DNA of 64,000 bases from Streptomyces sp. ALI-76-A (GCF_030287445.1 NZ_JASVWB010000002.1:496001-560000); one strand, 5' to 3'. Counted from the first letter of the stretch, positions 1 through 9,022 are shown. Notes: generated by a model from the sequence alone, not told the origin. Program-made: numbers and translations.

Positions 1-2924
1 CCTCACTGCACGGGGCCGTGCGTTTCGAGGAACTGCTCGCCGAGCGGTTGCTCTCGGACGCGGGCCGCAGCCCCGGCGCGCTGCCTCTGCTCGAGTTCAC
101 CCTCACCCTGCTGTGGGAGCAACAGCGTCAGGGTGTCCTCGGGCACGCCGCCTACGAGGAGATCGGCCGCGTCGCCGGCGCCCTCGCGTCGCATGCCGAG
201 CGCGTCGTCAAGGAACGGCTGGGTGACGTGCGTGACGAGGTGCGGCGACTGTTCGTACAGCTTGTTCGCCCAGGGGACGGAGGTCTCGACAACCCGGTCG
301 ACACCGGGCGCGTCGCACGCCGCACGGAGCTGCACCCCGCCTGCTGGGAGGCCGCGCAACTACTGGCCGTACAGCGGCTGGTGCACCTCGATCGCGCGTC
401 CGACGGCGTGGAGACGGTCGCGCTCGCCCATGAAGCGCTGCTGGAGCACTGGCCTGCGCTGCGTTCCTGGGTCGACGCCGACCGCGGCTTCCGGAACTGG
501 CAGGAACACGTGCGCGAGCGCGTCGCTCGCTGGGAGCACAGCGGCCGCGAACACGCCCTGTTGATGCGCGGTTCCGAACTCAGGCACGCGCGGGAGCACC
601 TGCGCGGCCGGCCGGACGACATCTCCGGGAGCGAACGCGCATACCTCGGCGCGAGCCAGGAGTGGCGTCGGCGCCGGAGGTTACGCAGAGCCGTCGCCGC
701 GGCGGCGGTCACGGCGGTGATGGCGACCCTGGCCGGCATCGGAGCGCACTCGGTACGTGGCAGTAAGGCCGCCGAACTGTCCGCCGGCCTCGTGCAGCAG
801 GCCCGGAGCGAGGCGGACTCCCACCGGGAGAAGGCCGCGCTCCTGTCCGTCGCCGCCTGGCGCACCGCGTCCACCCAACAGGCACACGACAACCTGTTCG
901 CCCGCTATCTGGCCGATGCCCCGTACGACGCGGTCCTGCCCGCGGGCGGGGAGGTCGCGGACACAGCGCTGGACGACTCCGGCGAGGTCGTGGCGGTACG
1001 CAACGTGGCGGGTGGGCTCACGGTGTGGCGTGTCGAGGCCGGCGGTCCCTCCCTGATCATCCGGATGGACGACGTATCGGCCGTCGCGGTCAGTCCTGAC
1101 GGCACCCGGCTGGGTGTGGGCGGCGACGGCAACCGCATCAGGATCTGGGACCTGCGCAGGAACAGAACCCTGCTCACCCTGCGAGGCGCGACGAGCACCA
1201 CCAGCACCGCTCAGGCAGTGGACGAACTGCGCTTCGACCGCACGGGACGCCGCCTGCTGACCCATCCTCCGCAGGACGACACGGCCCAGGTCTGGAACCT
1301 CGACCGACCCACCGCCGCGCCCCTCACCCTGGAACCGCTGCCCGAGGGATCACCCACCGGGTTCGTCTTCGACGCGGACGGCAGACACGTCGTGGCCTCC
1401 GACCCGGGGGCCTGGCCCCAGGGCGTCTGGGACGCGCGCTCCGGCCGCCGGATCGCCGTCCCCGGCTCGGCGGAGCCGAAGTTCGCCCCGGGCCCCCGCC
1501 CCGTGGGCACGACGTGTGCCGGCGGCACGTGGCGGCTGACCGACGTCTCCGCCGGCAGCCCCGACCCGCGTCTCTTCCAGGGCCTGCCCTGCGACACCGA
1601 GAACCTGACGACCGGCGAGTTGGTCGGCATCTCCGACCAGGTCGTCCTGGCACGCGACAACGCAGAGGTGACGGTGCACGACGCCGCCACCGGACAACGC
1701 CTTCTCGTCCTGGCCGAGGACGGTGCCAAGGGCAGCCGCACCCGCTACGCCCTGGCCGGCGCGAGCCGCCGCATGGCCTTCGCCCGCGGGACGGAAGTAC
1801 TGGTGACCACTCCCCCGGCGCCCGGCTCCCTCTCGACCTCCGGCATCTTCGTCACCGGCCACGACGAGGAGGCCGCGCACTTCTCCCCGTCCGGCCGCCA
1901 TCTGGTCACGGTGGGCGTCGGCGGGGCGGTCGCGGTCTGGGACCCGACGACCGGACGGCGGCGGGCTTCCGTCGGTGGCGGCGGGTACCAGAGGTCAGCG
2001 CGGCTTGCGTTCGACGCCGAGGAGAAGACGCTGGCCGTGAATGAGGCCTCCGCGCGGGCGGTCACGCTCTACAGCCTGCCCTCCCTCCGGGTACTACGGC
2101 GGATACACGTCGATCTGCCCCTCAGGGCGGCGCCCCAGGCCACGGAGCTCCGCAACCTGGGATTCACCCGGCACGGCCGCCTGGTCGCCCTGGTGGGAGG
2201 TGCCTTCTCGCAGTGGGACGTCACAACCGGCCGCAAGGTGGGCGAGACGCTGCTGTTCCGGGAGAACTCGGATGTCGAACGAGCCCGGTACGCGACCACG
2301 CTGGCAGCCGACCCGGCGTCCGAGCGCGTCGCCGTGACGACCCCCGACCTGCGCGGCGTGGAGGTCTGGGATCTCCGCCATCGACGGCGGGTCTCCGTGG
2401 TCCTGCCCCGTTTCCGCGCTCCGCTCGCCGATCGGAACGCCGTGCGGTTCAGCGGCGACGGCCGGCGTCTGCTGCTGATCGGCAAGGACGGCAGTGCGGA
2501 GGTGTGGGATGCCAAGGGTGACCACCGCGAGACCACCATCCCCCCGGACATCGCCCGTGCCACGATGTTCCTCTCGGGCGGCGACGAGACCGTCAGCGTC
2601 AGGCGGGACGTCGTCGAGCGATGGGGCCCGGGTGGACTCATAGCCCGAACCCGTATACCCGCAGCCGCTCACGTTCGGGCCGTCGTGCCCTCTCCCGACG
2701 GTGAGCATCTGTTGCTGAGTGTGCCGGTGAACACCGCTCAGGGGACCGAGCCGGGCTTCGGGACGACGGCCGTCTTCCAGCTGACACAGGCATCCGCCTC
2801 TGACTGGGCCGCCGAACTCTGCTCACACGTCACACGCGACATCTCCCGGGAGGACCTGAACACTATGCGGTACGGAATGCTGGAGCGGGTCTTTCTGGGG
2901 GTGACGGCGTGCGGCGAGCAGTGA
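1..2924 (+). CDS. nSTAND1-type NTPase/WD40 repeat protein, 3' part (cut by window edge)
   Basis: The frame is open from the left edge, so the N-terminus and the NTPase P-loop lie outside; the GTG at 18 is only an internal codon. The visible N-terminal 200 residues have the helical pattern that follows the NTPase in nSTAND1 proteins (FEELLAERLL, then GALPLLEFTLTLLW, later LAHEALLEHWPALRSWV). A run of arginines and a hydrophobic stretch near residues 215-245 predict one membrane segment. The remaining ~700 residues are beta-propeller-like, with WD40-type strand ends such as IRIWDLRRNRT, VWDPTTGRR and VWDLRHRRR. In Streptomyces such proteins couple signal-gated NTPases to a WD40 scaffold; the signal and effector here are unknown because the upstream part is missing. 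A TTA codon at 681-683 implies dependence on the bldA leucyl-tRNA. The 3' end overlaps the next gene by 16 bases. Family call good; function unknown. Confidence 0.8.
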   Translation, partial: SLHGAVRFEELLAERLLSDAGRSPGALPLLEFTLTLLWEQQRQGVLGHAAYEEIGRVAGALASHAERVVKERLGDVRDEVRRLFVQLVRPGDGGLDNPVDTGRVARRTELHPACWEAAQLLAVQRLVHLDRASDGVETVALAHEALLEHWPALRSWVDADRGFRNWQEHVRERVARWEHSGREHALLMRGSELRHAREHLRGRPDDISGSERAYLGASQEWRRRRRLRRAVAAAAVTAVMATLAGIGAHSVRGSKAAELSAGLVQQARSEADSHREKAALLSVAAWRTASTQQAHDNLFARYLADAPYDAVLPAGGEVADTALDDSGEVVAVRNVAGGLTVWRVEAGGPSLIIRMDDVSAVAVSPDGTRLGVGGDGNRIRIWDLRRNRTLLTLRGATSTTSTAQAVDELRFDRTGRRLLTHPPQDDTAQVWNLDRPTAAPLTLEPLPEGSPTGFVFDADGRHVVASDPGAWPQGVWDARSGRRIAVPGSAEPKFAPGPRPVGTTCAGGTWRLTDVSAGSPDPRLFQGLPCDTENLTTGELVGISDQVVLARDNAEVTVHDAATGQRLLVLAEDGAKGSRTRYALAGASRRMAFARGTEVLVTTPPAPGSLSTSGIFVTGHDEEAAHFSPSGRHLVTVGVGGAVAVWDPTTGRRRASVGGGGYQRSARLAFDAEEKTLAVNEASARAVTLYSLPSLRVLRRIHVDLPLRAAPQATELRNLGFTRHGRLVALVGGAFSQWDVTTGRKVGETLLFRENSDVERARYATTLAADPASERVAVTTPDLRGVEVWDLRHRRRVSVVLPRFRAPLADRNAVRFSGDGRRLLLIGKDGSAEVWDAKGDHRETTIPPDIARATMFLSGGDETVSVRRDVVERWGPGGLIARTRIPAAAHVRAVVPSPDGEHLLLSVPVNTAQGTEPGFGTTAVFQLTQASASDWAAELCSHVTRDISREDLNTMRYGMLERVFLGVTACGEQ

Positions 2925-3457
2925 GATCCCCGGCAACGGCGGCGGTGCTCTGCCTGACGCTGGTGACGGCGTGCGGAGCGTCGGAGGACAAGGCACAACC
3001 GGAGTCGAGCCCGTCCGTCTCCCTGTGGGGTACCGCGGGCCCGCCCGCGGGGAAGCCCCCGAAGGGCGGAACGGAGCCCTTCGACGCGGACCGGGCGGTG
3101 CTCCGCATCAAGCGCCTGGGATACACGGCCGACACCAAGGCCGGCACGTTGAAGAACCTCCGTGGACCCTTTCGCGCGATCCACGCCCACTGCTCCGGCA
3201 GCGTCGACGGGACATGCGTCTCCGTGTTCTTCTTCTACGGCAACGAGTACGCGGGGTACGACGTGCCCGCGGCCGCCCAATCAGCCATCGTCAGCCAGGA
3301 CGGAGAGACGGTCACCCTGTCCTACCCCCGTTACCTGCCGACGGATCCGCAGTGCTGTCATTCCGGCGGCGAACGTGAGTACCGGGCGCGCTGGAAGGAC
3401 GGCAAGGTGGTCTTCTCACCACCCCTGCCCGAGAATCCCAACTACCCGGACACGTGA
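2909..3457 (+). CDS. Small secreted lipoprotein of unknown function
   Basis: A 182-residue protein with a short basic N-terminus, a hydrophobic core and a lipobox (LVTAC, Cys22), so it should be a membrane-anchored lipoprotein outside the cell. The mature part begins with a Ser/Pro-rich linker and has no recognised domain; paired cysteines occur in CSGSVDGTC and QCC. The GTG at 2909 is chosen because a GGGGG ribosome site ends 7 bases before it; a GTG at 2921 would also leave a signal peptide. The start lies inside the end of the preceding STAND/WD40 gene, so the two are probably translationally coupled and may act together at the membrane. That link is inference. Confidence 0.75.
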   Translation: MRRAVRSPATAAVLCLTLVTACGASEDKAQPESSPSVSLWGTAGPPAGKPPKGGTEPFDADRAVLRIKRLGYTADTKAGTLKNLRGPFRAIHAHCSGSVDGTCVSVFFFYGNEYAGYDVPAAAQSAIVSQDGETVTLSYPRYLPTDPQCCHSGGEREYRARWKDGKVVFSPPLPENPNYPDT

Positions 3458-3538
3458 ACCGGGAGCGCCCTCCTTTGAGCTGGCCGGCGTCTGCTCTGCG
3501 ACACGGGCGCGGGCGTGGACGCGCTGGGGAACAGGGGT

Positions 3539-3573
3539 GGCCGGGCTCGTCGGCTCGGTCGGCGAGCCCGGCC
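3539..3573. terminator. Bidirectional hairpin terminator
   Basis: Perfect 11-bp arms (GGCCGGGCTCG at 3539-3549 and its complement at 3563-3573) with a 13-nt loop. It lies between the convergent lipoprotein gene (ends 3457) and beta-propeller hydrolase gene (ends 3607). No U-run follows, as is usual in Streptomyces. Confidence 0.6.
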
Positions 3574-3606
3574 TGCGGGATGCCGGTCACCCTGCCTTTC
3601 GTCGGG

Positions 3607-5664
3607 TCAGTTGATGCGGACGATCTTCCAGAGCTGGTCGTCCACGTCGACGCTGTTCCACTGGACGACGGCAGCGCCGTCGGTGGTGGACGACTGGGCG
3701 ACGCCCGCGACGAGGGCGCTGTTCACGTTGCGGAGTTTGTAGTAGCCATCGCCCGCGTCGGTGAGGGTCCACCTCTGGGAGGCGGCGCTGGAGGCGGTGT
3801 TCTGGACGACCGCGGCACCCGCGGTGCTGGAGGAGGCGCGGATGTCCAGGTTCAGGTTGCTGGTGACGTTCTTGACGGTCCAGACTCCGCTGCCGGCGGA
3901 CTGGAAGGTGAACATCTGGCAGGCGCACGCGGAGTTGCGCCACTGCTGGGCGGCGGTGCCGGCGGTGGTCGATCCCTGGGGGATGTCGAGATACTTGCCG
4001 CTGTTCTTGTTGACCAGGACGTACTGCCCGGTGCCCAGCGGCGGCAGAGCGACCTGCGTCAGGTTCCACCGCTGGCACGCACAGCCGCTGCTCTCCCACT
4101 GGGCGGCGGCGGTGCCGACAGCGGTGGAGGCGTTGGGGATCTCGAGCAGTCTGCCCGTGATGCGGTTGGTGACGGTGTAGCCCCCGGCGGGGTGCGGGGC
4201 GACAGCCCACTCGTGGTCGAGGGTGCCGTTGTCGTCCCACTGCAGGACCCTCGCACCGTTGGCCGTGGACTGGTTCTCCACACCCAGAACCTTGCCGCTG
4301 GCGACATTGCGGACCTTGAAGAAGCCCGACGACTGCCGCTCGAAACGCCACTGCTGGTCAGTGGCGTCGGTGGAGTTCTGCTGAGTCGCGGTGGTGCCGT
4401 TGGTCGCGGTGCCACCGGCGATGGTGAGCTTCAGGCCGCTGCCCGCGTTCGACGCGGTGTAGGTGGCGCCGTCGGAGATCCCACCACCCAGGTCGATCGT
4501 GCTGTAGGTGACGGAGTTCAGACCGGTGGAGCGCAACAGGCCACCGCTCGTCACCAGCAGGCTGTGGCCGTCGGCCAGGGGAAGCAGGCCGCGGCTGTAA
4601 CCGGGGGCGACGTTGGACTGGATGCGGGTCCAGGCGTTCGAGGCTCCGTTCTGGGTGTTGAGGAACAGGTCACCGGTGCTGTGGGCGGTCACGACGAGGG
4701 TGCCGTTCGGGCCGCCGGTGGGCAGCCAGGTGACGAAGGGGGCGCTGGTGGGAACGTTGCCGTCGGTCGACCTCAGCACCCGGCCGGTGGCGGTGCCGAA
4801 CGCCTCAGGATCGGAGGAGACCTTGTAGTAGACGGCGAAATTCCCTTCCGGGGCACCGCCGTGCTCGTACGTCATGACGTAGTTGCCGTTGGGCAGCCGG
4901 GTGACCACCGGCATGCCGGGCCGGTCGCTGTAGGCGGGCGCCGCCACGTCGTCCACGACGGGGCCCCAGTTGCGGACGTCCGTGGAGACCTGGTGCACGA
5001 TCTTCTGGCCGTGGTCGGGGTCGCGCTGGTCGGAGTAGTAGACGATCAGCTTGTTGCCGGAGACGAGGAAGAACGGTTCCCAGACGGGGGTGTAGCCGTT
5101 CTCGGCGTGCGCCTCGCCACCGGTGGCGATGTTGGTGACGAAGGTCCACGTCTGCCCGCGGTCGGTGCTGGCGTACAGGTCGATCTTGCTGCCTCCCCGG
5201 TCGGCGGGGACGGAGTCACCCGCCGCCAGGATGGTGCCGGCGGGAAAACCGCCCATGGCCCTGGGCAGTTCGAACAGCTCGGGCTGCCAGCGCATGCCCC
5301 AGCCGTTCTGGGTGTCGGCGACGTCGGAGATCTTCGTCCAGGACGTCCCGTTGTTGGTGCTGCGGTAGACCGGGAAGACGGGGCGGCTGTCGGTGTACTG
5401 CTCGAAGGTGGCGAGCATGGTGCCGTTGGCCGAGCCGTTGTGCTGTAGACGCAGCGCTCGCGGGTAGAGCGCGCCCGGGGCGGGCGCGCCCGCCGGCGGC
5501 GTGTACATCGTCTGCGAGGGGCTGGAGATGGCGCCCGCCGGGCCGGCGGCGGGCAGGACCAGTGTCCCCACCGCGACGATCAGCGCGAACAGTGCGGACA
5601 GGAGCGTGACGGTACGGGAACGTGGAGCGGCGCCCGGTATGGCGCCTGGCTGTACGGGGGACAT
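3607..5664 (-). CDS. Secreted six-bladed beta-propeller hydrolase (sialidase/GH93-like) with C-terminal ricin-type lectin domains
   Basis: A 685-residue exported protein. ATG at 5664 is preceded by GGAG seven bases upstream; the open frame extends further 5' but without domain content. A signal segment (about residues 15-45, TLLSALFALIVAVGTLVLPAAG) ends before AISSPS. Residues ~50-390 have the Asp-box character of sialidase-fold propellers (YRSTNNGTSWTKI, YASTDRGQTWTFV) plus an ELFELPRAMGGFPAGTIL block that recalls fungal GH93 exo-arabinanases; I cannot assign the substrate. Residues ~395-685 form two ricin B-like regions with repeated QQW/QRW motifs and DNGTLDHEW, typical carbohydrate-binding modules. 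It sits next to a LacI regulator, a sugar ABC transporter and GH42, so it probably releases sugars for that uptake system. Alternatives are sialidase or an uncharacterised BNR-repeat enzyme. Confidence 0.75.
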   Translation of the reverse strand: MSPVQPGAIPGAAPRSRTVTLLSALFALIVAVGTLVLPAAGPAGAISSPSQTMYTPPAGAPAPGALYPRALRLQHNGSANGTMLATFEQYTDSRPVFPVYRSTNNGTSWTKISDVADTQNGWGMRWQPELFELPRAMGGFPAGTILAAGDSVPADRGGSKIDLYASTDRGQTWTFVTNIATGGEAHAENGYTPVWEPFFLVSGNKLIVYYSDQRDPDHGQKIVHQVSTDVRNWGPVVDDVAAPAYSDRPGMPVVTRLPNGNYVMTYEHGGAPEGNFAVYYKVSSDPEAFGTATGRVLRSTDGNVPTSAPFVTWLPTGGPNGTLVVTAHSTGDLFLNTQNGASNAWTRIQSNVAPGYSRGLLPLADGHSLLVTSGGLLRSTGLNSVTYSTIDLGGGISDGATYTASNAGSGLKLTIAGGTATNGTTATQQNSTDATDQQWRFERQSSGFFKVRNVASGKVLGVENQSTANGARVLQWDDNGTLDHEWAVAPHPAGGYTVTNRITGRLLEIPNASTAVGTAAAQWESSGCACQRWNLTQVALPPLGTGQYVLVNKNSGKYLDIPQGSTTAGTAAQQWRNSACACQMFTFQSAGSGVWTVKNVTSNLNLDIRASSSTAGAAVVQNTASSAASQRWTLTDAGDGYYKLRNVNSALVAGVAQSSTTDGAAVVQWNSVDVDDQLWKIVRIN

Positions 5665-5934
5665 AGTGCGGCTCCGATGAGGGGAGAGAGGTGGGTTTCG
5701 GTGCCCGTCGCCCCTGGACGGAGTCGGCGGGAGGCGACGGAGTTCGTCGGGCGCGTCGCCCGGGGATCGACCGGACGACACTGAACGGGCGCGGCATGCG
5801 AGCGATGCGCGGCGCGGCGCGCAGAGGGAAGGCGGAACTGGATGCCCAGGGCGTGTGGGGCCACGCCAGGGTGGTGGCATGGGGGCGGTGCCTCACTCGG
5901 TGCGCGGATCCGTCCGGCCCTCAGGGTCCTCGCA

Positions 5935-6077
5935 CGGGTGGGTCACTCGCCGGTGGCGGTTCGGTGCCGGGCTTCTCGATGGCGTGGAGGTCGAGCAAGG
6001 CGCATGTCCGTCTCGTCGCCTGCCGCGGACACCGCGGTCACCGAGCGGTCCGAGGCCGGCTCACGGCCTGCCGCGTA
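5935..6077 (-). pseudogene. Relic of a second LacI-family regulator
   Basis: Read on the minus strand from 6077, the codons give YAAGREPASDRSVTAVSAAGDE, closely matching YAAGRELASDSSVTAVFAAGDE of the intact LacI gene next door. The following bases (about 5990-5935) resemble the segment encoding that protein's C-terminus (LLVHAMERPDTALPPVNDPP), so roughly 240 nt between the two blocks has been lost. No start or intact frame remains. It looks like a decayed tandem duplicate or paralogue. The rest of the 5665-6176 gap shows no gene. Confidence 0.7.
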
Positions 6078-6176
6078 CATCGTTCCGGGGACGCGGCGAC
6101 AAGCGGGGAACGGCCGAGGTGGGGCGCCCCGGCCTGTGAGTGCGCCGGGGCACCGGCATGCGGTGGGGTGGTGGGG

Positions 6177-7214
6177 TCAGTGGGAGCGCGGAGGTGCGGT
6201 CGAACCGCGGACGATCAGTTCGACGGGCGGGTCGTTCACCGGCGGCAGAGCGGTGTCGGGCCGCTCCATGGCGTGGACGAGGAGCCGGATCCCTTCGCTC
6301 GACGCGGCCTCGAAGGGCTGACGCACGGTGGTCAGGGGAGGAGAGACGTAGGCGAAGACGGGGTTGCCGTCTAAACCGACGACACTGACGTCCTCCGGCA
6401 CCTGGCGCCCGGCTTCCCGCAGGGCATGGATCAGGCCGATGGCCATCTCGTCGCCCGCCGCGAACACCGCGGTCACCGAGCTGTCCGAGGCCAGCTCACG
6501 GCCCGCTGCGTAACCGGAGGCCGCAGACCAGTCACCGTTCAGAACCGGCGGTTCGTGCGCGTCACGGGCCGCCAGTGCCGCCCGCCATCCCTGGATGCGG
6601 TCCTTGGTGGCGTACCACCGCCGCGGCCCGGCGAGGTGATGGACGGTGGGATGCCCGAGGTCGAGCAGGTGTTCGGTTGCCGCGCGCGCCAGCTGATGGG
6701 CGCCCACGCCGACGGACAGTGTCCGGGCGGCAGCGAAGGCGGGGGGCGCTCCGAGGAACAGGACCGGCACGTCGACACCGAGCGGGACCTCTCCTTCGAC
6801 GATGGGCTCGGAGACGACGACGCCGTCCACGCCCTGCTCCAGGAGTGATTCCACGGCGCCGGCGATGCTCCTCGGGTCGCCGTCCGGTGTGTTGACCACG
6901 CGCAGCGCGTAACCGGCGTCCCGTACGGCCTGCTCAATGCCCACGAGCAGGGAGGCGGTTCCGTATCCGGCGGTGCCCAGGGCGACCACACCGATGGAGC
7001 GGGTCCGTCCCGAGGCCAGCGCCCTGGCGGCATGGTTCAGCCGGTAGCCGAGCTCTTCGGCCGCCGCCAGGACGCGTCGGCGGGACTCGTCCGAGACGTA
7101 GGGCTCGTTGTTGAGGACCCGGGAAACCGTCTTGCGTGAGACGCCGGCCAGCCTGGCCACGTCCGCGCTGCGGGGCGCGGGGGAACCCACACCACGCTCC
7201 GCCTCTGCTGTCAT
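6177..7214 (-). CDS. LacI-family transcriptional regulator (TTA-containing)
   Basis: 345 residues. An N-terminal LacI helix-turn-helix (ADVARLAGVSRKTVSRVLNN, residues ~17-36) and hinge (NHAARALASGRTRSIGVV) precede a periplasmic-binding-protein-like sugar-sensing domain ending in ELIVRGSTAPP. ATG at 7214 has GAGGAG five bases upstream. It probably represses the sugar ABC transporter and GH42 genes that start ~500 bp away in the opposite direction; tandem palindromes at 7263-7287 lie just upstream of its own start, so autoregulation is likely. One TTA leucine codon (6374-6372, in VVGLDGNP) predicts that translation needs bldA tRNA, linking this sugar locus to development. The ligand is unknown; a galactoside or arabinan-derived sugar is inferred from the neighbours. 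Confidence 0.9.
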   Translation of the reverse strand: MTAEAERGVGSPAPRSADVARLAGVSRKTVSRVLNNEPYVSDESRRRVLAAAEELGYRLNHAARALASGRTRSIGVVALGTAGYGTASLLVGIEQAVRDAGYALRVVNTPDGDPRSIAGAVESLLEQGVDGVVVSEPIVEGEVPLGVDVPVLFLGAPPAFAAARTLSVGVGAHQLARAATEHLLDLGHPTVHHLAGPRRWYATKDRIQGWRAALAARDAHEPPVLNGDWSAASGYAAGRELASDSSVTAVFAAGDEMAIGLIHALREAGRQVPEDVSVVGLDGNPVFAYVSPPLTTVRQPFEAASSEGIRLLVHAMERPDTALPPVNDPPVELIVRGSTAPPRSH

Positions 7215-7262
7215 GAAGTCTCCTCATGGCCGTGTGCCTACGTCGAGCGCGGTCAGTGACAT

Positions 7263-7287
7263 GACCGCGCGGTCTGACCGCGCGGTC
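7263..7287. promoter_or_regulatory. Tandem palindromic operator upstream of the lacI gene and sugar transporter
   Basis: Two perfect copies of the 12-bp palindrome GACCGCGCGGTC (7263-7274 and 7276-7287) separated by one base, with a third half-site (GCGCGGTCA, 7247-7255) facing the first copy. It lies between the divergent LacI gene (starts 7214) and the binding-protein gene (starts 7712). A central GCGC with dyad symmetry suits a LacI-family site. No convincing promoter hexamers were assigned, and the rest of 7215-7711 shows no gene. Confidence 0.6.
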
Positions 7288-7711
7288 AAGGTCTACGCAT
7301 CCATCGATCACCCGTCAAGGGTTCTCACAACGCCACTTGCCTCACGTGCGGCGGTCGTCAACGCCGAGGGCCGAGCGGAGCGAGGTGGCACACCTACCTG
7401 ACGAAGGCGTATCCGATCCGCATAGCCGCAGCTCAGAGGCAGGATCCCCTTCCCCAGTGGTTCGATCGGCAGCCCGGCCGGCCCGGTCCGCCGCGCGCGT
7501 TGTGCGGCTTCCGGCCGGACCCGACCCGCCATGACTCGCCGAGCGCCAAGTCTTGACAGCGAGTCCACACAGCGTTCACGCTTCCTGGCGTCCGCCGATC
7601 GCACTTGTTCGATCGCGTTTGATTCTGGTCGATTCGACGACCGCCCCACCGCCGTACCCCCTTCCAGCTGACGTGCCGCGCTGGGCACCGCCAGCCCTGT
7701 CAGGAGTCGAA

Positions 7712-9022
7712 ATGCACCATTCACCCCTCGGTCGGTCCATGTCTGGCACCAGCCGCCGCACCCTTCTCCGCGGACTCGGCGGAGCCGCGGCACTGGGTGC
7801 CGGCATCCCCCTCCTGAGTGCCTGCGCCGGCAGTTCCGCCTCGTCGGACACCAAGACCGTCACCGTCGGCTCCAACGCGTCCGACGCCGTCCCGAAGAAG
7901 GCGTACGGAGACGTCTACGCGGCCTTCACGAAGCAGTCCGGGATCGCGGTCGACATCAACACCAAGGACCACAACACGTTCCAGGAGTCGATCAACTCCT
8001 ACCTCCAGGGCACGCCGGACGACGTGTTCCAGTGGTTCGCCGGCTACCGGATGCAGTTCTTCGCGGCCAAGGGGCTGGCCACCCCGATCGACGACGTGTG
8101 GAAGACGATCGGCGGCAACTTCCCCAGCGCCATGCACGACCTGAGCAAGGGGCGGGACGGCACGTACTACCTGGTGCCGCTGACGACGTCCCCGTGGGCG
8201 GTCTTCTACCGCAAGAGCGTCTTCCAGCAGTACGGCTACGAAGTCCCCACCACGTGGGACGCGTACGTCGCCCTGTGCAAGCAGATGAAGCAGGACGGGC
8301 TGGTCCCGATCGCCTTCGGCGACAAGGACGGCTGGCCGGCGATGGGCTCCTTCGACCAGATCAACGTCCGCCTCAACGGCTACGACTTCCACGTCGAGCT
8401 GATGGCGGGCAAGGCTTCGTGGACCGACGCGAAGGTCCGCAAGGTCTTCGACACCTGGGCCGAGACCCTTCCCTACCACCAGGAGGGCGCGGTCGGCCGT
8501 ACCTGGCAGGACGCCGCCCAGACGCTGGCGGCGAAAAAGGCCGGCATGTACATGCTCGGCATGTTCGTGGCCCAGCAGTTCACCGACAAGGCGGCCCTGG
8601 ACGACCTCGACTTCTTCGCCTTCCCCGAGATCGACCCGGCGTACGGGCAGGACACCGTCGAGGCGCCGACCGACGGCATCATGCTCAGCAAGGAGCCCAA
8701 GAACCACGCCGGCTCCGTCAAGCTGCTCGAGTTCCTGGGCACGGCCGAGGCCGAGGAGATCTACCTGAAGGCCGACCCGAGCCTGATCGCCGCCTCCTCC
8801 AAGGCCGACACCTCCGGCTACAGCGCCCTGCAGAAGAAGGCGTACGAGATGATCGGCGGCGCGAAGCACCTCACGCAGTTCATGGACCGCGACAGCCGGC
8901 CGGACTTCACCTCGACCGTAATGCAGCCGGCCCTGCAGAACTTCGTCCGCAACCCCAAGGACATCGACGGTCTGCTGTCCTCGATCGAGCGCCAGAAGAA
9001 GACGATCTTCGCGTCCGGCTGA
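7712..9022 (+). CDS. Sugar ABC transporter substrate-binding lipoprotein
   Basis: 436 residues, an extracellular solute-binding protein of the family-1 type that feeds CUT1 sugar transporters. The N-terminus has a twin-arginine motif (SRRTLLRG, residues 14-21) and a lipobox LLSAC with Cys38, so Tat export and lipid anchoring are likely. ATG at 7712 is preceded by AGGAG five bases upstream; an ATG at 7739 is possible but has no such site, and longer open frame upstream lacks features. Typical fold elements include PDDVFQWFAGYRMQFFA and the ligand-cleft region TTSPWAVFYRKSVFQQYGYEVPTTWD. Two permease genes and GH42 follow in the same direction. No ATPase is encoded, so it probably uses a shared MsiK-type ATPase, as known for Streptomyces CUT1 systems. 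Confidence 0.9.
   Translation: MHHSPLGRSMSGTSRRTLLRGLGGAAALGAGIPLLSACAGSSASSDTKTVTVGSNASDAVPKKAYGDVYAAFTKQSGIAVDINTKDHNTFQESINSYLQGTPDDVFQWFAGYRMQFFAAKGLATPIDDVWKTIGGNFPSAMHDLSKGRDGTYYLVPLTTSPWAVFYRKSVFQQYGYEVPTTWDAYVALCKQMKQDGLVPIAFGDKDGWPAMGSFDQINVRLNGYDFHVELMAGKASWTDAKVRKVFDTWAETLPYHQEGAVGRTWQDAAQTLAAKKAGMYMLGMFVAQQFTDKAALDDLDFFAFPEIDPAYGQDTVEAPTDGIMLSKEPKNHAGSVKLLEFLGTAEAEEIYLKADPSLIAASSKADTSGYSALQKKAYEMIGGAKHLTQFMDRDSRPDFTSTVMQPALQNFVRNPKDIDGLLSSIERQKKTIFASG

Noticed and set aside
3454..5448. Long plus-strand open frame (664 codons) opposite the beta-propeller hydrolase
   Set aside because: Composition is Gly/Val/Asp-rich without domain pattern; it is the antisense shadow of a high-GC gene with clear signal peptide and lectin repeats.
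7553..7558. TTGACA as a -35 element for the sugar-binding-protein gene
   Set aside because: No acceptable -10 sequence at 16-19 bp spacing.
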